This document shows positions 61,653-64,000 of a stretch of DNA of 64,000 nucleotides, piece after piece. The translations under genes and the position numbers were made by a program. The DNA is from Anaerolineae bacterium (GTDB taxonomy: Bacteria; Chloroflexota; Anaerolineae; Promineifilales; Promineifilaceae), in the NCBI GenBank assembly GCA_030425205.1, contig JAUIAP010000004.1, forward strand, positions 124,001 through 188,000, written 5' to 3'. The notes beneath the pieces are model-generated. The model was not told the DNA's origin. It ran no database searches and saw only the letters and a list, made by a program, of their open reading frames with translations. Within the stretch, counting starts at the first letter, position 1. Every line of letters begins with the position of its first letter.

Positions 61653-62933
61653 ATGGCTTCGATAACGACAGCAATTCCAAAAACAAAACGACGTGGTCTG
61701 GGACTGGTCAGCGGGGTGGTCGCATTTTGGGCGATGATCGGGCTGATCGGACTGGTGGCTGGGTTGGGCGTCTGGCCGGGCGATGTGAGCGGTGGCTCGA
61801 CGTGGCAGCAGTTGACGCTGCTTGGCACAGGTGTGGCCGCGCTGGGCTTGGCGATTGTGTTGGGGTTGCGGAAATCATGGGCGCGACCCGCCGCGATGAT
61901 CTATCACGTTTGGCTGGGTGGACTGTTGATCTTGGCGGGATTGCGTTCGGCCGAAAACCTCGCTCCTGTCGTGACCCAGTTACCGAATTGGTTTGATGCC
62001 GCCACATGGACAACCTTCTTACGCTTTGCGTTTTTTGTCGTTGGTGCAGGCTCACTGGCGTTGGCCTACCTGCTCGACCAGCCGAGCGCGTGGGATGCAT
62101 TTGTGCAGAAGTCGCGGCGACCACCCAAACGAGTCTGCCCAACATGTGGAGCAACCGAGACGATTGGACGGGATGGACAACATTTTTGCAACTATTGCGG
62201 CACGACGATGCGCTATCTCTACTTCTTGCAGCCCGTTTTGAAAAATGCGCGCCGCGTCTTGTTGATGTTTGAACCGGGCCATGCACGGATCAAAATCGGC
62301 CGAGATGTGGGCAACGGTGAAGCGTGGATCGATACGCATGAAAACAAACGCTATCGCACCATCAGTCGCCATCATGCCGATATTGAATTGGACTTTAAGA
62401 ACAATCAGATGACCCTGCACAAGGCGTTTACCAGTCAAGAGGTGTTGGTTGATAACCAGCCTGTATTAATGAGTGCACCCGTCAAGTTGGGCAGTTTGAT
62501 CCAGTTGGGCAAGGTGCCATTTATCTTGGGCAGCAGTGAGTATGAACCGACGCTCGCCTATTTTGTTGACCAAATGGACGAGAACAAACGCTATCTGCTG
62601 CGCTTTAACGGATTAAACAATGAGCAGTCGGTCGGTCGGTCGCGCGACAACGATGTAATTTTGGAGATGGCCGACATCGCCCATCGGCACATCACGATCA
62701 TGTTTGACCCAGAGGGGGCGATGTTCTACGTCCGCAATGATGCGGACCGTAGCCCAGTTTATATCGACGGGCATTTGTTGGAACCGGGACGCACGACGGA
62801 GTTGAGCGATAGTGAGTTGATTATCGTACAGCTTGGTGCGCATAACTTTACATTTTTGCCTGTTTTGTATCAGCCAAAGTTGAGCGGACATACGTCGGCT
62901 CGTAACGAACGGACACGAGTCCATTCAACATGA
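61653..62933 (+). CDS. Membrane protein with zinc ribbon and two FHA domains
   Basis: A 426-residue protein. Three to four membrane segments fill residues 15-145; a zinc ribbon follows with CPTCGA (near 163) and CNYCGT (near 180). FHA domain 1 (about 205-285) has IKIGRDVGN and TISRHHADIEL; FHA domain 2 (about 305-405) has QSVGRSRDNDVILEM and DIAHRHITIMF. The Arg, Ser/His and Asn positions that bind phosphothreonine are largely kept in domain 1, while domain 2 has HRH where S-x-x-H is usual. So it should read phospho-Thr on a partner, at the membrane. The stop overlaps the next start (ATGA). Confidence 0.88.
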   Translation: MASITTAIPKTKRRGLGLVSGVVAFWAMIGLIGLVAGLGVWPGDVSGGSTWQQLTLLGTGVAALGLAIVLGLRKSWARPAAMIYHVWLGGLLILAGLRSAENLAPVVTQLPNWFDAATWTTFLRFAFFVVGAGSLALAYLLDQPSAWDAFVQKSRRPPKRVCPTCGATETIGRDGQHFCNYCGTTMRYLYFLQPVLKNARRVLLMFEPGHARIKIGRDVGNGEAWIDTHENKRYRTISRHHADIELDFKNNQMTLHKAFTSQEVLVDNQPVLMSAPVKLGSLIQLGKVPFILGSSEYEPTLAYFVDQMDENKRYLLRFNGLNNEQSVGRSRDNDVILEMADIAHRHITIMFDPEGAMFYVRNDADRSPVYIDGHLLEPGRTTELSDSELIIVQLGAHNFTFLPVLYQPKLSGHTSARNERTRVHST

Positions 62934-64000
62934 ATGCTATGAGAACTTCAACTAAAATTTGGATCATCGGGATGCTGCTATGTTTGGCGGTCATCATTCA
63001 ACCAACCTACGCGCAGGACGGTCAAAACTGGCTGCAAGCGGTGGTAAATGGCGATGTTGAGGTGACAAACTTATCAGGGGGCACGCCCTTTGCGGCAACG
63101 CCGTCTCTGGTTGGCACCTTCGAGAATCAACTGGCGACCGGATACAACCTCTTTCCCGTTGGTGGGGATATATTGATTCCCGCCAATAGTCAATACTGTT
63201 CGCTGGTGTTGGCTGGCAGCAATGCACCGATGGTGATTCCCCCAGCAGGAGAGACGGTACAGATTGAACTGTTGGGATATTGCAGAGAGTTGCCGACAGA
63301 ACGGGTGAAGCCCGATGAGCAGGCAGCCTATTTACCACTGAACTATGGGGGGCAGGTTTCGGCCGAAGTGCGTGAGGTGCTCGGCCTCGCACGCGCTGGG
63401 GAGTTAGAGTTCGATTTTGGCACACAGATTGCCGTCTGGCAGGTACAGAATGGATTGACTTTGAGCGAGCTGGAGACGGCTACAGGCCAGGACTTTTCTC
63501 CCTATGCTCCGCAGTTGGCCTATTTGCTTGAGGGGGGTGAATTGCCCGATGTGGCGGAGTTAGTTCAGCCAACACGCGTGCCAGAAGAGACATCGGCCGA
63601 TTCAGGCAGTGCCGTCGTGGCGGCGGACACAACAGAAAGCGATGCGGAGGCAAACGTTACAAGTGAGAATGAGGCTGTGCCAGCAAGGGATGATGACTCA
63701 GAGATTGTTCGTGACGCGGCTGGTGTAGATGCGACACCAGCGGCGGATGACGCTATTTTTGGCATTCCACGCACACTCTTTTTTGTGTTGGTTGGATTAT
63801 TGGGCTTGCTCTTACTGGGGTCGATTGGGCTACTGGCATTGGCACTATCGCGCGGCAATGCGGGCAGCAGAAATACGAGACGGCGACCGCCTGTACGACG
63901 CAGCAGTAGCGATATTCCGCGCCGACCCGCCCAGAAAAGGCGCGTGGTTGTGGATTCAACTACCGCAAATTCAGCTGCGCCGGAAGCATCGCCAGCCAGC
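62930..64000 (+). CDS. Exported membrane protein with Arg-rich cytoplasmic tail (partial)
   Basis: The frame starts at ATG 62930 (overlapping the FHA gene stop) and runs off the window, giving 357 residues so far. A signal peptide (1-28, ending QPTYAQ) leads to an extracellular region with a beta-rich domain (about 30-200) and a Glu/Asp/Ala-rich low-complexity linker (about 200-275). One membrane segment (about 279-305) is followed by an Arg/Ser-rich cytoplasmic tail (RRRPPVRRSSSDIPRRP). I do not recognise the family. The tail could carry phosphorylated residues read by the FHA protein. The protein has no stop in the window. Confidence 0.8.
   Translation, partial: MNAMRTSTKIWIIGMLLCLAVIIQPTYAQDGQNWLQAVVNGDVEVTNLSGGTPFAATPSLVGTFENQLATGYNLFPVGGDILIPANSQYCSLVLAGSNAPMVIPPAGETVQIELLGYCRELPTERVKPDEQAAYLPLNYGGQVSAEVREVLGLARAGELEFDFGTQIAVWQVQNGLTLSELETATGQDFSPYAPQLAYLLEGGELPDVAELVQPTRVPEETSADSGSAVVAADTTESDAEANVTSENEAVPARDDDSEIVRDAAGVDATPAADDAIFGIPRTLFFVLVGLLGLLLLGSIGLLALALSRGNAGSRNTRRRPPVRRSSSDIPRRPAQKRRVVVDSTTANSAAPEASPAS

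Larger units (their letters stand above)
242..63600. repeat. Highly iterated palindrome TCGGCCGA, about 80 copies (HIP1-like)
   Basis: The octamer TCGGCCGA was counted by eye about 80 times from 242 to 63593, roughly one per 0.8 kb. Base composition alone predicts about one or two (rough estimate). Copies lie in genes on both strands and in non-coding DNA (for example 9010, 9092 and 26653). The flanking base is usually A or T. In coding sequence it falls in every frame, which leaves recurrent tripeptides: Ser-Ala-Glu/Asp, Ile/Phe-Gly-Arg and Arg-Pro. The behaviour matches HIP1 (GCGATCGC) of cyanobacteria, but with a different core that contains CGGCCG. Its function is unknown. Confidence 0.9.

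Noticed and set aside
56319-64000. Named anti-phage defence system in the PP2C/FHA cluster
   Set aside because: No nuclease, helicase, toxin or kinase domain is visible, and no phage or island markers flank it; the signalling reading is safer.

Overview
The window reads as chromosomal DNA of a free-living, organotrophic bacterium with roughly mid-50s % GC (judged by eye). The gene set fits Chloroflexota (Anaerolineae/Caldilineae type) best: a fused 2-oxoacid dehydrogenase E1, an archaeal-type AspRS behind a T-box, a CIRCE-controlled Hsp20 pair, PadR/HAAS regulation, FadN-type beta-oxidation enzymes and PP2C/FHA signalling proteins. This placement is an inference; there is no rRNA gene here. 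The most unusual property is genome-wide in style: the palindrome TCGGCCGA occurs about 80 times in 64 kb, in genes and between them and in all reading frames, much like the HIP1 element of cyanobacteria.

Layout. 1-6 kb (+): end of a DapA-family gene, a membrane-tethered dienelactone-hydrolase-like protein, a Fe3+/thiamine-type ABC permease and ATPase, a nucleotidyltransferase, and an RNA m5U methyltransferase homologue that has lost its catalytic residues. 6-11 kb (-): transketolase, an SDR, an acyl-CoA synthetase. 11-15 kb (+): a cell-surface glycosidase-like protein overlapping an amidohydrolase. 15-19.9 kb: GNAT protein, HMG-CoA lyase, thioesterase, SRPBCC protein, small membrane protein, and a PadR/HAAS pair behind a promoter-operator palindrome. 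20-22 kb (-): aspS with a T-box leader that carries two antiterminator/terminator modules. 22-28 kb: PaaG-like isomerase, a small acidic protein, a MenC/NAAAR-type enolase-superfamily enzyme, M20 peptidase, MOSC protein and two Hsp20 genes. 28-33.6 kb: lipoprotein dienelactone hydrolase, sugar-type ABC importer without ATPase, PhyH dioxygenase.

33.8-44.3 kb is the metabolic core. The phenylacetyl-CoA epoxidase genes paaABC, isomerase paaG, an enoyl-CoA hydratase, paaD and a FadN-type bifunctional enzyme run leftward. A fused E1 and an E2 of a 2-oxoacid dehydrogenase run rightward from the same intergenic promoter region. Together with HMG-CoA lyase, methylmalonyl-CoA epimerase, the SDR, acyl-CoA synthetase and thioesterase, they outline catabolism of aromatic, branched-chain and fatty acyl-CoA compounds. 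PaaB is a tandem duplication, and no PaaE reductase is present.

44.3-56 kb is mixed: two GT2 glycosyltransferases, a membrane histidine kinase, methylmalonyl-CoA epimerase, an MFS transporter, a saccharopine-dehydrogenase-family protein, scpA, coaBC, trpD, a 201-bp MITE-like element and an MBL-fold protein. 56.3-64 kb (+) is a four-gene cluster running off the end: a 1,289-residue PP2C-domain protein with helical repeats, a membrane protein with a Thr/Pro-rich stalk, a membrane zinc-ribbon protein with two FHA domains, and a secreted/membrane protein with an Arg-rich cytoplasmic tail. It looks like a Ser/Thr phospho-signalling module and is the best candidate in the window for an undescribed system.
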